A DNA stretch of 64,000 nt, from contig NC_088345.1 in the NCBI RefSeq assembly GCF_036884655.1, forward strand, positions 23,779,001 through 23,843,000, written 5' to 3'. The notes beneath the pieces were generated by a model. It did no database searches and was not told where the DNA came from. It saw only the letters and a list, made by a program, of their open reading frames with translations. The translations under genes were made by a program, and so were the position numbers. How positions within the stretch are numbered: the first letter of the stretch is position 1; each line of letters starts with the position of its first letter. Origin of the DNA: Musa acuminata AAA Group (Eukaryota > Streptophyta > Magnoliopsida > Zingiberales > Musaceae). Of this stretch, positions 32,016-44,153 are shown piece by piece.

Positions 32016-34881
32016 ATCCCCCCCTTTTTGATGATGACAACCAATTGATGACGGAGTTAAACTTGACTCCCGGAGTTTAAACAAACTCCCCCTATCAATA
32101 TGCCATATTGATAGAACCTTGAATTCAAACTGAATTTAAGTCATTGCAATATTCATCATGAATACTTGCAACACGTCATTATGAACTCATGCATAGACTT
32201 GTGCATATCATGTCATCAACATACTTCTCCCCCTTTGTCATCAACAAAAACGAGAAGTACAACTATTCTTTGTGTTTGTAATATAAGTTCAACTCATTGC
32301 ATGAAAAACATAATATTAAGTTTTATCATCATGCAGTTTTGAAGCTAAAAAATTTAGCAAGTAATGCATCATGCTTAGGACATTCAAGCTATCAAGTTTT
32401 AGATATGCAAGTTTTACAGCATACAAGATAGCACTTTTGGTAATGTTCAAGATAGTAAGTTCTACATCATGCAAGCTAGCAATATTTGAGATGTTCAAGA
32501 AAGCAACTCTTGCTTCTTGAAATATGCAAATTTGTCAAGTTTTGCTAGATGTGCAAGTTAGCATTTTTGCCTCTTAAGATAGGCAAGATAGCACATTTGC
32601 TTCTTTTGAGATAGCAACTTTTTGCTTCTCTTTAGACTACAAGCTAGCAATTTTTACGATATGTAAGTTTCACAATATACAAGCTAGCAAAAATTTCGAA
32701 AGCAAATGCATGATAGCTTTCTTGTGTAAGCTCATAATTCTTGCTTCCTATTGCAATGTGCAAGTTGCAAGTTTTGCTTCTTGAGATAGGCAAGATAGCA
32801 CTTTTGCAATTTTTGTTTCTTAGGATAGGCAAGCTTGTGATGTTCAAAATAACAAGCTCTTTCTTCTAGAAGTGTCATTTTTGCTTTCTTTGCAAAGTGT
32901 AAGCTAGCAAAATGTTTGAAAAAGTGATCAAGTTTTGCAATATACAAGCTAGCAAAAATTTCAAACTAGCAAGAGATAATGTTTTACATGAGGCAAGCAA
33001 ACAATTTGGCAAATGTTACATTTGCATCTTCTCTTTTGAGAAGTGCAATTTTTGCTTTCATCTTGAATTGTGCAAGCTAGTTAGTTTGCCTCTTTTCATG
33101 ATGTCCACGCTAGAAATTCTTGCTCCCCCTTTGTCATTGTCAAAAAGAAGGGAAGACCCTTATATCAATTTTCATATTATGACAAAGGTAAGTATCATTC
33201 TTATTTGTGCATCATTATATATTCAAATTAAAACATACATAATTTCAATAACCTTATTTTTCATGCACGATACCAAAAAATAAATCAATCATCATTAATA
33301 AGCATATCATACATGATACTCAAATATTAAAATTTTTAAGCATTTATCAACATGTTGATCATGATACCAAACATTCATCATTTAAAGCATTCATGATACA
33401 CATCATATGCAATAAATACATCATGTACATCATTATCATAAGTATTGCATACATCATTTTAAATTTATGAATATTTCATCATTGCATGCATCATACCAAA
33501 ACATTTCAAGCCATGCAAGCCATAAATACAAAGAAATCATGTCATGAAGGATAAAATCATTTGAATACCAAAAGACATGATTCATATAGTAAATATCTTC
33601 TTTAAATAAAATATCAAGAAAAATCATAGGAGTACAAAGAAGAGATCTTGTTTTAAAAGAAAAATCAAGTAATAACTCCAAGAACTCACAAGGAAAAATC
33701 ATGATTCATTTAGAAAATCTCCTCTCAAGAGAATATTAAGTAAAATCGTAGAAGATCGATTGATGAGAAATTTTGATTTATAATAAAATCTTATGTATCG
33801 AATGTCGAGAAATCAAAATGATGATTTATATAAAAAAATATCACAAGTTATATTCAAGAAAAAAATCATCATTCATTTTCAACTTATTCAATTTGTCACA
33901 TCAATATTTCTTAGATATGCATGATACCAAAACATGGTTTTAAATCTTTAACATATAACATGCATAAATTGAAAGGAGAAGGGAAGAATTCAAACGTACA
34001 AAGATTTCAACCATCTCATAAACAATTGTAAGACCAAGTCATGAATCCAAAATTCCATGAATCAAAATGATCATCAAAGGTAATCTCATGTTATTCCAAG
34101 AAATCAATATCATGATTTTGATAAAACTCATTTCAAATTTAAATCATCAAAATCATCAAAATATCAACATTACTTTCAAGAGATTCAAAATGGTATACAT
34201 AGATTTATCATAATAAACATCAAGATCAATAGGATAGAGAAAAATAATTTTTCAAGGAAAAAATATTTTCCTCTTTTTAGTTGTTTCAATTCATATGATT
34301 TTATTTCACTTATACCAAATAAAAACATGTATAATGTTTAAAACCGAAAGTGTAAGATTTATTACAACAAAGATTAATAAGGCACTTTCATTATGGTAAA
34401 AATCAATAATCCATAAATCACAAGATTCATATGCATAATTTCGAAATTTATTAAGCATGATTATTATGCATGACACTAAAACATGGTTTCAAAATGTTTA
34501 ATATTTTCATTACATCATTATGCAATGGTTTCATTGAACATAATTTTGAATGATTCTTATAGATAACTAAAACTTCTTTAGTTTTAATTTATGTGATTGA
34601 CTTTATATTAGCATGCTCAAGTTTTGTTCTTATGTCAAAAACATACTTCATGTTTGAAAACCAAAGACAAGGTTTAAAAAAAAAATCATCAAGCCTTCTA
34701 TATAAAAACCATGCATCATCATTGAAGGTTAATATGGAAATCATCAAAATACACATTCTTGCCTCTCAAGCACATATATATGATTATTTAAATCTAACAT
34801 TTTATTCTATTAACATAAAACATACAATTTTCAAGAAAAATAATTATTCAAAAGAAAAGAGAAAATGCATCATGGAAAACA
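32016..34881 (-). other. 3' non-coding region of gag-only Sirevirus
   Basis: A G-rich PPT on the minus strand borders the LTR, with further PPT-like copies (complement of CTCCCCCTTTGTCAT) near 32225 and 33125. From 32340 to 33110 the plus strand repeats GCAAGCTAGCAA variants; from 33140 to 34880 it is AT-rich with CATGAT and ATCATG words. No pol domain in any frame. Confidence 0.75.
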
Positions 34882-35815
34882 TTAAGTAATTTCAAAATAA
34901 TTCAAGAGAGTTGAGTTACTTACCTCGTAGTCGAAGCCCGTCAAAGCCCAATTCGCCATTTCACCTTTGGAAGTTCTTGATTCATCCTTGGTTGCCTTCC
35001 TCTTCTTTGGCCTCTTCCTCCGATCAAGTTCATTGTTTCTTTTATATTTTTGTTTAATAAACTTATTAAGATTTAGTGTTTGAAATTCAAGTTCATCATT
35101 GTCCTCATCACTTGAGTCATTGCTCAAGTGGTATCCATTTGTCCGGAGTTCCAAATCATTCCTGTTCTTTGGAAGGTGATTTTATTCATCATGTGCATTG
35201 TGCACCATTTCATATGTCATCAACAAACCAATTAGTTCTTCAAGTGGAAAAATATTTAAATCTTTTGTTTCTTGTATTGCGGTTATTTTAAAATCCCACC
35301 TTTTTGGAAGGGATCTTAAGATCTTGCTTACGAGATCAAAATTCGAAAAAGATTTACCAAGAACTCTTAGATTATTGATGACAACCGTGAAACGGGTGTA
35401 CATGTCGCCTATAGTCTCGCTTGGTTGCATTTGAAAAAGCTCAAAATCATGCAATAAAATGTTAACTTTTGAGTCTTTGACTCTACTAGTTCCCTCGTGC
35501 GTGATTTCAAGTGTTCGCCAAATATCAAAAGTCATTTCACACGTAGAAATTCGATTGAACTCATTTTTGTCCAAAGCGCAAAATAAGGCATTCATAGCCT
35601 TTTGCGTTTAAAGAAAAATATTTCTTCTCCAAATCCGACCATTCGTTCATCGGTTTAGAGGGAAGTTGAAAACTGTTTTCAACGATATTCCATAAATCCA
35701 AATTCATAGAAATCAAGAAAACTCTCATTCGAGTTTTCCAATACGTGTAGTCCAATCCGTTAAACAACGGTGGACGAAAAACCGATAAGCCCTCTTGAAA
35801 GCCATGAAAAGCCAT
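34882..35815 (-). pseudogene. Sirevirus gag, frameshifted
   Basis: Starts at ATG 35815 with MAFHGFQEGLSVFRPPLFNG and DYTYWKTRMRVFL, the usual Sirevirus gag opening. A frameshift near 35580-35600 leads to MNALFCALDKNEFNRIST, FDIWRTLEITHEGTSRVKDS, SETIGDMYTRFTVVINNL and ETKDLNIFPLEELIG. A third piece (34882-35154) gives the acidic and Lys/Arg-rich tail. No zinc knuckle is visible, so the C-terminus is probably deleted. Confidence 0.85.
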
Positions 35816-35851
35816 TTCTCTCGGGTGTAAATCCGAAATGAGAAATACCGG

Positions 35852-35863
35852 GCTCTGATACCA
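35852..35863 (-). promoter_or_regulatory. Primer binding site of gag-only Sirevirus
   Basis: The plus strand GCTCTGATACCA, two bases (AT) before the LTR start. The LTR terminus reads TATTAGG instead of TGTTAGG, a one-base change in the terminal CA of the coding strand. Confidence 0.85.
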
Positions 35864-35865
35864 AT

Positions 35866-37429
35866 TATTAGGATCGGAGCGGCACTAAGAGGGGGGGGTG
35901 AATTAGTGCAGCGGATTAAAGCTTCGATTTTGAAAAATCTTTCATACGATGAAAAGCAATATCAATGGAAACCGATTTTAGAAGCTTGATAACTTAGAAA
36001 CATATAGAAGCATAGTAACTAAGTAGAGAAGATTGTAGTATGTAAATGGCAAGAGTAGGATACAAACCAGATAACGTAGATTTTATAGTGGTTTGGTCAA
36101 ATGACCTACATCCACTTGCGAGGCCCCTCTTCGATGAGGCTCCCACCTTCCTCTAGCAAATCTCTTGAAATGGAAGGGCAAATACCCCTCTTACAACCTT
36201 TTACAAGCAGTTCAACCTCTTACAAATTTTCAGTAAGAAAGAAGGAGATGAACTCTCTAGCAAATTGAAAAATAAGACTTGCTAAGACTTTCTAAGACTT
36301 TTCTCTCAATCAATTGCTTCTCAAAAAGTTGTAATCTCAGCTGAGATTTGAGGGGTATTTATAGGCCTCAAGAGGATTCAAATTTGGGCTCCAAAATTTG
36401 AATTCTCTTTGGGTTCCCGATGTTGGCGGTGCCATCGCCTGTCAGTGGCGGTGCCACTGCCTTTCACTCTCAGACATTGACAGTGCTGTGCAGTGCCACC
36501 GCCTAGTCAAGAAGTGCCACCGCCTAGGCCAATTCAACTCACTAGTTGGGCTCCAAACTTGGCCCAAACTAGTCCGAACTCGGGCCCAATTGGCCCCTAC
36601 TTGGGTTATAAGATTAAACCCTAATCTTAAGCCTAATTAATGTACTAACTATGAATTTAAAGATATTTTCTAAACTATTACAAAGTTCGTAAGTCAAGAC
36701 TTCTTCTGGCGAGCTTCCGGCGAACTTCCGATGATCTTCTGATAAACTCTCGGAAACCATTCTGCGGACTCCCGACAAGCTCCTAGACTTCATGATTTGA
36801 TCTTGGCGAGTTCCGATGAGCTTCTTTGGCAAGCTCCGATCTTTCTCGGCGAGCTCCATGAACTTCCAACGAACCTTCCGGCGAGCTTCCGAAAAACCCT
36901 TCGGCAAGCTCCCTACTCATTCTTGGCTAGTTTCGGCAGCATTCCCGATGAACCTTCGGACTTCCGTCGAACTCTCGAACTCGCAATGAATCCTTCGTGC
37001 TTGACTCCGACACTTTGGTTTGCTTTATGTCTTTGTCGTTATCGTAGTTAATCCTGCACACACAAGCAAAAACTCTACTCTGATCTAGACAATTATTATA
37101 AAGCGAATTGACATTATGTTGCCCGGCACGTCATTGGTTGGCACTTCGTCCGATTCTTCGGCTCATCATCCTCTCTTGCAGCTTGTTGCCCAATCGGCGG
37201 TTGACCTCCACAACGTCGATATCATTGGGGTAATTTCGCTCTTAGCCCGATGTCCGACGTCCGAAGCCTTCTGCCATCCAATATCCTAACGTGATCTCCT
37301 CCAGCGCAACATCAATTCCTCCTACCTTAATTGTCTAATCCTGATTGAGTAGACCTGCATAACTCAAAATGCAGTTAAACATAAATATAATTATCAATTG
37401 GTTTCATCATCAAAATACGAGATTCAATA
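35866..37429 (-). repeat. 5' LTR of gag-only Sirevirus
   Basis: 1564 bp, paired with 30499-32015 and colinear over its whole length with scattered substitutions and small indels around the GGTGGCACCGCC repeats. It ends TTCAATA next to ATTTT. Confidence 0.88.
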
Positions 37430-37928
37430 ATTTTAAAGTCCCTACTCTTTCGAAGGGATCTTAAAAATTTATTAACAAGTTCAAAATCTAAGAAACCTTT
37501 ACCATGTCCTTTTAGACCATTGACGACATCCGTAAATCGGGTGTATATGTCTCCAATGGTCTCACTTGGTTTCATCCAAAATAACTCATAAGTATGCACT
37601 AAAAGATTAATTTTTGACTCCTTCACTCTACTAGTGCCTTTATGAGTTATTTCAAGTGTGTGCCAAATATCAAAAGCTATTTCAAAAATAAACACATGAT
37701 TGAACTCATTTTTATCTAGAGCACAAAACAAGGCATTCATAGTCTTAGCATTTAAAGCGAAAGTCTTATTCTTCAACTCATTCCAATTGATCATTGGACG
37801 AGAAGACTTTTGAAATCCATTGAAATTAAGAAGATCCTCATTCTAATCTTCTAATATGTGTAATCTGTCCTATTGAATATGGGCGGACGTGTAATTGAAT
37901 GACCCTCTTGGTTACCGGCAAATGTCAT
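37430..37928 (-). pseudogene. Sirevirus gag N-terminal part
   Basis: ATG at 37926-37928 gives MTFAGNQEGHSITRPP. After a damaged stretch, MINWNELKNKTFALNAK, MNALFCALDKNEFNH, TSRVKESKINLLVH, SETIGDIYTRFTDVVNGL and LVNKFLRSL follow. The natural continuation is at 30498. Frame damage lies between about 37795 and 37880. Confidence 0.85.
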
Positions 37929-37965
37929 CTCTCTTTGGTTTTAAACTAAATGAGAGTGAACCAAG

Positions 37966-39267
37966 CTCTGATACCAATTGTTAGATTCAAGAGTGCACTA
38001 AGAGGGGGGGGGGGTGAATTAGTGTAGTGAAAAACTTTCTTGATTAAACCCGATTCCGAAAAATATTCGTTTTGATTTAATCCATTTCGAAGAGAGATTG
38101 ACTTTGAAAGCTTTTATAAAAGTTCAAAGAGAAGATTAAGGAGGTTTGCAGTAATGTAAATTGCACAAATGAAAACCAAACTAGAATTTAGAGTGGTTCG
38201 ATCGTTGTGACCTACATCCACTTTCGGATTCCTCCTCCGTTGAGGTCACCGGCATCTACTAAAGGCCTTCATTCAATAGGTGAAGACCAACAACCTTTTA
38301 CAGCGCTTTCTCCTTTTTATGGGCTTAGGAGACAACCCTTACAAGTCTCACACCTCTCTTGAATGATCTTAATACTTAGAAAGTGAGGAGGAGGACTCTA
38401 GTACTTTTATAACTCTTTAACACTTCAAAGACTTAAGATTATGCCAATACTTTCGTGTTCTTTCATGCAAAAAAGGGTGAAATTTTTATAGGCCCCATTG
38501 GTTTCAAACTTGGAGCCAAAAAGTGTCATATCCCTAGATTTTGGGGTACTGGCGGTACCACCGCCATTATTGGGTAATACTACCACCTGTAGTCTGATAG
38601 TGGGTGGTACCACCGCCTGATAGAGCTCGGAGATCGAGCTCTAATGATACCACCTCCTAAAAGGGGTGGTACCACCGCTGGCAGCATTAACTGCCAGCGG
38701 TATCACCGCCTAGACCACTTGGGAGACTAGGTCTCCGAGGCGGTGCCATCGTTGGCCATATTTTTAAGGGCTAAATGGGCTATTTAATCCAGCCTAATTT
38801 AGCCTTGTTAAGGGCCCAATTAGCTCCTAATTAAGTTAGTGAGATTACCTCTCAATTCTAACTTAATCTACTATCTAACTATAATAACTAAGTCATAATT
38901 AAAGCACTCTTGTTCCGATACGTCAATCGCTCTTTTGACGAGTTTCCACGATCTTCCTGCGATCTTCTAATGAACTCTCGGCAATGTTCTAGGGGACTCC
39001 CGATAAGCTCTTGGACTTTACGATGATCTTCTTGGCAAGTTTTGACGAGCTTCTTTGGCAAGTTTCTAGACTTCTCGATTGGTTCTAGCAGAACTTCCGA
39101 AAAACGTCCGGACTTCCGACAAATTCTTGAACTTCCAACGAGATCTTGATCTTAATTCCGGCATAATACTTGCTACTATTGTAGTTAATCCTACACACTT
39201 TTCTCAATATATAGATTAGATCAAACAACTAACAATTGATTTCATCATCAAAATCCAAGATTCAATA
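37966..39267 (-). repeat. PBS and 5' LTR of the larger minus-strand Sirevirus
   Basis: PBS GCTCTGATACCA (plus strand) at about 37965-37976, then the LTR 37979-39267 (1289 bp) starting TGTTAGATTCAAGAG plus a G-run. It contains GGTGGTACCACCGCC-type palindromes around 38550-38720 and ends CCAAGATTCAATA. Right flank is an internal part of a plus-strand LTR. Confidence 0.82.
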
Positions 39268-40731
39268 TAATCATGTTGGGCCGGAGAAAAACATGTCAGA
39301 ATATTGGATGTCGAGCCGAAGGATCGGTCGATGTATCGACAGAAGGCTTCGGGCTATGGGTTCGGGCATCGGGCCAAGAAGGGCAAAAATTACACCAAGA
39401 AAATTAAAGTTGCAGAGGTCAACTAACAGATTGGGCAATAGACCGCAAGAGAGGACGATGCATCGAATAATTGGATGAATCGTCGATAAACCAATGATAA
39501 GCTGGACAATACTTAATTTAAGCTTTATAATAATTGTCTAGATCGAAGTGAGTTTTAAGCATGCAAGATTAACTACGATAGCAAGACATAAAGCAAAATG
39601 AAGCCCTAGAGTCAAAAATGAGACTTCGTTGGGAGTTCGAGAGTTCATCAGAAGTCCAAACATTCATCGGAAGTTCTATCGGAATTGACCTAGAAGCCCA
39701 GGAGCTTGCCAAAGAAGCTCATCAGAACTCACCAAGAAGATCATTGTGAAGTCCAACAGCTTGCTAGGAGTCCGCTGGAACATTTTCAAGAGATCATCGG
39801 AAGTTCACCGAAAGATCGCTAGAAGCTCGCTAGAAGAAACTTAGATTTACCAGACTTGTTTAGCTTAGTATGTGTCTTAAATTTCATAGTTAGAACATAA
39901 TTAGGATGGGAATTGGGCTAGCCCAATTAGGGGCCAATTGGGCCCATTTATGGACTGTGTTGGGCTAAGTGAAAGGCTCAAACAATGACCCAATATGTGG
40001 CACCATCGTGGCACAATATTCGAGACTATGTCAGGCAATGGTACCATCAGACTAGGTGGTGGTACTGCCCAGTGTCAATGTCAGGCAGTGGTACCGCCCA
40101 AACACAGACTCCCAAGTGGTGGTACCACTAGACTAGGAGGTGGTACCGCCCAGTGTTAGTGCTCTAGGCGGTGGTACCACCAAGACCCAGGAAACCTAGG
40201 ATGAGATATTTTTAGGCTCTAAGTTTGTATCAACTTGAGGCCTATAAATACTTCTCTCAACCCTGGTTAACATACATAAGCACAGAGAACTTAAAAGTGA
40301 GAAAACGCTGTAGAAATTACTTGAGAGATCCCCTCCTCTAGCTTAAACTTAGAATTCTGTTTAGAGAGGAGTGTGTGCTTGTAAAAGGTTATCTCCTAAA
40401 CCTATAAAAAGGAGAAAAAGGGTATAAAAGGGTAGTTGGTCTTTGCCCATTGAAGGAAGACTACTAGTGGATGCCGATGGCCTCGACGAAAGAGGAATCA
40501 GAAGTGGATGTTAGATCACAATAACCGAACCACTATAAACTCAGTTTGTATTTCTTTTGAGCAATTTACTTTAACTGCAAACTTCCTTACTTACTATATT
40601 CTTTTATATACTTTCATTTTAAGCATTTTTATGAAACAGGTTTAATCGAAATGAATTTTTTGAACCAACGTGATTTTATCCATTGCACTAATTCACCCTC
40701 CCCCCCTCTTAGTGCCGACTCGTTCCCAACA
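39268..40731 (+). repeat. Sirevirus 5' LTR, 5'-truncated
   Basis: Colinear with the LTR at 61730 onward: ACATGTCAG, GGATCGGTCGATG, GACAGAAGGCTTCGGG, then TCATCGGAAG-type repeats, GGCCCAATT, GGTGGTACCACC palindromes (39990-40190), the TATA region CCTATAAATA (about 40241), and the 3' end CACTAATTCACCCTCC with CCCAACA. It joins a minus-strand LTR head to head at 39267/39268. Confidence 0.82.
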
Positions 40732-41633
40732 GTTGATGTCAGAACCACGATATTTCTCATTTGTTTTAACACCCAAGAGAAATGACTTTTTTCGGCTTTC
40801 AAGAGGGCCACTCTCTCATTTGTCCTCCCATATTTAATGAGATGGACTACACTTAATGGAAAACTCGAATGAGAGTTTTCTTACTTTCCTTGATTTGAAT
40901 TTATGAAATATTGTCGAAAACGGTTTTCAAAGGTCTTCTCTTCCAATGAACGATTAGAATGATTTGGAGAAGAAGACTTTTTCTTTAAATGCTAGAGCTA
41001 TGAATGCTCTATTTTGCACCTTAGACAAGAATGAATTCATCTGGGTTTCTACTTGTGAAATAGCTTTTGATATTTGGCACACTCTTGAAACCACACACGA
41101 AGGCACTAGTATAGTAAAAGATTCTAAGATAAATCTTTTGATGCATAATTTTGAATTATTTCGGATAGAACCAAGTATTGGAGACATGTACACCCGTTTT
41201 ATAGATGTCATCAATAGTCTAAAAACTCTTGGTAAAAGTTTTTCGAATCTTGAACTTGTGAGTAAAGTTTTACGATCAGTTTCTAAAAATTGGAATTCCA
41301 AAGTAACGGCTATTCAAGAATAAAAAACTTAAACTATTTCCACTTGAAGAAGTTATTGGGTCATTAATAGCCTATAAAATGACATGCAAGGCATATGATA
41401 AACATAAGAACAACCTTCCAAAGAACAAGAAGGATTTGGCACTTAGAACAAATGAAGACCACTCGAGCGAAAGCTCAATTGATGATGAACTCAAACTTCT
41501 CACTATAAAATTTAAAATATTTATTAAACAAAAATTAAAGAATAAAAATAACTTTAAAAAGAAGTTACCAAAGAAGAAGAGAGCACTTAAGGCGACTTGG
41601 AATGAACCAAGTTCATCTGAAGATGAAGAATAA
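40732..41633 (+). pseudogene. Sirevirus PBS and gag, broken
   Basis: PBS-like GTTGATGTCAGAACC at 40732-40746 has several changes from the AGTGGTATCAGAGC type. Gag starts at ATG 40782 (MTFFGFQEGHSLICPPIF), then stops and frameshifts, then MEKKTFSLNARAMNALFC with FDIWHTLETTHEGTS and a shortened SIGDMYTRF (40964-41323). A final piece (41379-41633) encodes a Ser/Asp-rich segment and a Lys-rich tail ending SSSEDEE. No zinc knuckle. Confidence 0.82.
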
Positions 41634-42299
41634 ACCAACAAAGGCAAGGTGACAAACTACGCCTTAACAATTTTTAATGACGAGGTAACTAAAACCCCTT
41701 TATTTTTTTTGAAATTACATAATGTATTTTATGAGTTATTTTTAAATTAATTAGTAAATAAAAATATATATCATGCTTCTTTTTCTAGCTTTTTTGAAAA
41801 AATGATCATGACAATTATATGTTTTATGATAAAGGAACAAAATGTTAGATTTAAATCTAATGATTAATCCTATATATGTTTTTTTTTAATTTATTAATGT
41901 GTATCTAAATTGATGATTTTCAATTTTGATTAAAGATGTCTTATGTTCCATGAAACCATGGTTGATGATCTAATAAAGTATAATGATAATGCTTAATGAG
42001 TTTATATTTCGAATTTATGGATGAATTCTTATGATTTATGGCTTATCAATCTTTGTGGTGATGAAATTTACTTTTTCGATTTTAAACAAGATGGATGGTT
42101 TCCATATGAAAAACTTGAGCATATTTATATGAAATATAAAATAAAACATATAAAAAGGAAAATGTATGATCATTGGAATTAAAATGATAAATCAAATCTC
42201 TTGTATATATTCAGAAAATTATTGTCAATCATTATTGATTTTCTGAAAAATATCTAGAACCCTAAGAGGAATAGACAAATTTATAGAAGAGAATTTCGT

Positions 42300-42796
42300 T
42301 GCAAGAGAGGATGCATGACTTTGTCATTTTATGTGATGGTTCTTAATCATCTAGTAAGTTTGGGGATACATACTTAAAATGAGCCAAAGTCGACTTCTTA
42401 TGATGGCCTATGTGGGCTGTAAGTTGCAAACCTCAAACCTAAGTTGAGGATAAGGTTATTTTGAAAGCCTGGCGTAGACTCAACATTGTGGATAGTAAAA
42501 CATAATTGTTTGCGTAGACTCTATGAAATAGATCAAATTTGTCTACGATCACATCACATACAAGCGCGATGACACCTTTGGAATTTACACAATGATAGTA
42601 AGATTGGCTAATCAACTTTGTAATCAACATAGCCAACTTTCAATATATACACCAAGTTCTTAATGATTGGTATACAATAAGATTTGTAAGTCAACATTGT
42701 CAACTTTCAATGGATATACCAACTAGCTAAATAAGGGAGGATAACTAACGATGTAGCCTTCTTGGAAGATAATTTTAATAGGTATTAATTTCTATT
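42300..42796. other. Unassigned stretch with a 65-codon minus-strand frame
   Basis: I do not recognise it as part of the neighbouring elements. The frame at 42439-42636 (minus) reads smoothly (SYYHCVNSKGVIALVCDVIV, DKFDLFHRVYANNYVLL) and looks protein-like, but I cannot name a family. Two near repeats GCGTAGACTC occur at about 42472 and 42514, and a CAACTTTCAAT pair at about 42634 and 42694. Possibly remains of a host exon next to the tandem array. Confidence 0.35.
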
Positions 42797-44153
42797 GAGA
42801 CATCTAAGTTGATTAGAGTAATATTGCATAAATAATAGGTTTGATATTTGAATATTTGAGCATTATTTATATCATTTGATGTAATAAAAATATTATTATT
42901 ATTATTTTAAAAAATTATTACATAATTCATCGTCTTCTTCTTCGCCATGAAAAACACATATACGTTTGATTAACCCCACCAAGGGTCCTTCTTAGTGACC
43001 CTTGACTAAACACATGTACGTTTCCTTTTCTTTAGTGGAAAAGAAGAAAGATAGATTTGAATCAAACTTGGCCGAAGGATAAACCTCGTCTCGACTGCAA
43101 GTCCATAATTTCTAGAAAGAATTATATTAACCTTTTCCATTACATATAAATAAAACTGCTCATTCCAAAAAAAAAATATTAACCCTTGTTATTTTCCCCC
43201 TAATAGTAATTAATCGTTATAAACACAAACTACCCAACTAACTAACTAAATATTTTATGATCCATAATAGTTTTAGAATAAATTTCGAACAACACCTTTT
43301 TAAAATGGTTATCCCAAGAGCTTTTTTTTATTTCTTTCTTAGTAGAAAGAGCAATGTGATAAGTATTTAAGACATCTAAGTTGATTAGAGTAATGTTACA
43401 CAAATAATAGGTTTGATATTTGAATATGTGAGCATCATTTATATCATTTGATGGAATAAAAAATTATTATTATTATTATTTTAAGAAACTATTGTATAAT
43501 TCATCGTCTTTTTCTTTGTCATGAAAAACACAAGTAGGTTTGACTAACTCCACCAAGGATCCTCCTTAGTGATCGAAGAATACTTTCCTTTAATTTAGTG
43601 GAAAAGTAGAAAGATAGGTGTGGATGCAAACTTGGCTGAAGGATAAACCTCATATGCAAGTCTATAATTTATAGAAAGAATTATATTAACCTTTTCCATT
43701 ACATATAAAGGAAACTACACGTTCCAAAAAAAAAATTTATTAACCCTTGTTATTTTCCCCCTAATAGTCATTAATCGTTATAAAAATAAACTACCTAACT
43801 AACTAATTAAATATTTTATGATCCACAAGAACGAATTTCCAACAACACCTTTTCAAAGTGGATATCTCAAGAGCTTTTTTTTATTTTTTTCTTAGTGGCA
43901 AGAGTAATATGATAAGTATTTGAGACATCTAAGTTGATTAGAGTAATATTACATAAATAATAGGTTTGATGTTTGAATAAGTGAGCATCATTTATATCAT
44001 TTGATGTAATAAAAAAATTTATTATTATTATTATTTTAAGAAACTATTGCATAATTCTTCATCATGAAAAACACACATACGTTTGACTAACTCCACTAAG
44101 GGTCCTCCTTAGTGACCTAAGAATACTTTCCTTTAATTTAGTAGAAAAAAAGA
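42797..44153. repeat. ~553-572 bp tandem repeat array, units 1-3
   Basis: Units start GAGACATCTAAGTTGATTAG at 42797, 43369 (first base A) and 43922; periods 572 and 553 bp. Each unit has AGGTTTGAT, TATATCATTTGATG, an ATT trinucleotide run, CATCGTC/TTCTTC text, CACCAAGGGTCC, CTTTAGTGGAAAAG, TTAACCCTTGTTATTTTCCC and AACAACACC. Unit 3 is cut at 44153 by a Sirevirus. Confidence 0.85.

Larger units (their letters stand above)
30499..37429 (-). mobile_element. Gag-only Sirevirus derivative, complete with target duplication
   Basis: 6931 bp, LTRs 30499-32015 and 35866-37429, perfect target duplication ATTTT (30494-30498 and 37430-37434), PBS at 35852-35863 and PPT at 32016-32030. Between them are a gag (34882-35815) and about 2.9 kb of Sirevirus 3' non-coding sequence. 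Protease, integrase, RT and RNase H are absent with no visible remnants. The clean ends show that it integrated by the normal route, so enzymes came from another element. Confidence 0.88.
22736..39267 (-). mobile_element. Sirevirus 5' part: LTR, gag, protease, integrase, with two nested insertions
   Basis: Reading the minus strand from the right: 5' LTR (37979-39267), PBS, gag, protease, integrase, break at about 22740. Gag is interrupted at 37430/30498 by a gag-only Sirevirus and at 30291/24838 by a Reina-like element, both with perfect target duplications, so the original gag can be followed across all three pieces. The region 10317-22565 may be the 3' end of the same element, but the two LTRs look too diverged and no flanking duplication matches (GGTAG versus TAATC), so I keep them apart. 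Confidence 0.75.
39268..42300 (+). mobile_element. Plus-strand Sirevirus fragment: 5' LTR and gag
   Basis: The LTR (39268-40731) lacks about its first 110 bp; its start matches LTR position AATCATGTTG seen at 61842. A damaged PBS and a broken gag follow; after 41640 comes non-coding Sirevirus-like sequence to roughly 42300. No pol, no 3' LTR. The right boundary is approximate. Confidence 0.75.

Noticed and set aside
10317..39267. One single Sirevirus from 3' LTR at 10317 to 5' LTR at 39267
   Set aside because: Attractive because the part order is right, but the LTRs appear strongly diverged and the flanking 5-bp sequences do not match; kept as an open alternative only.
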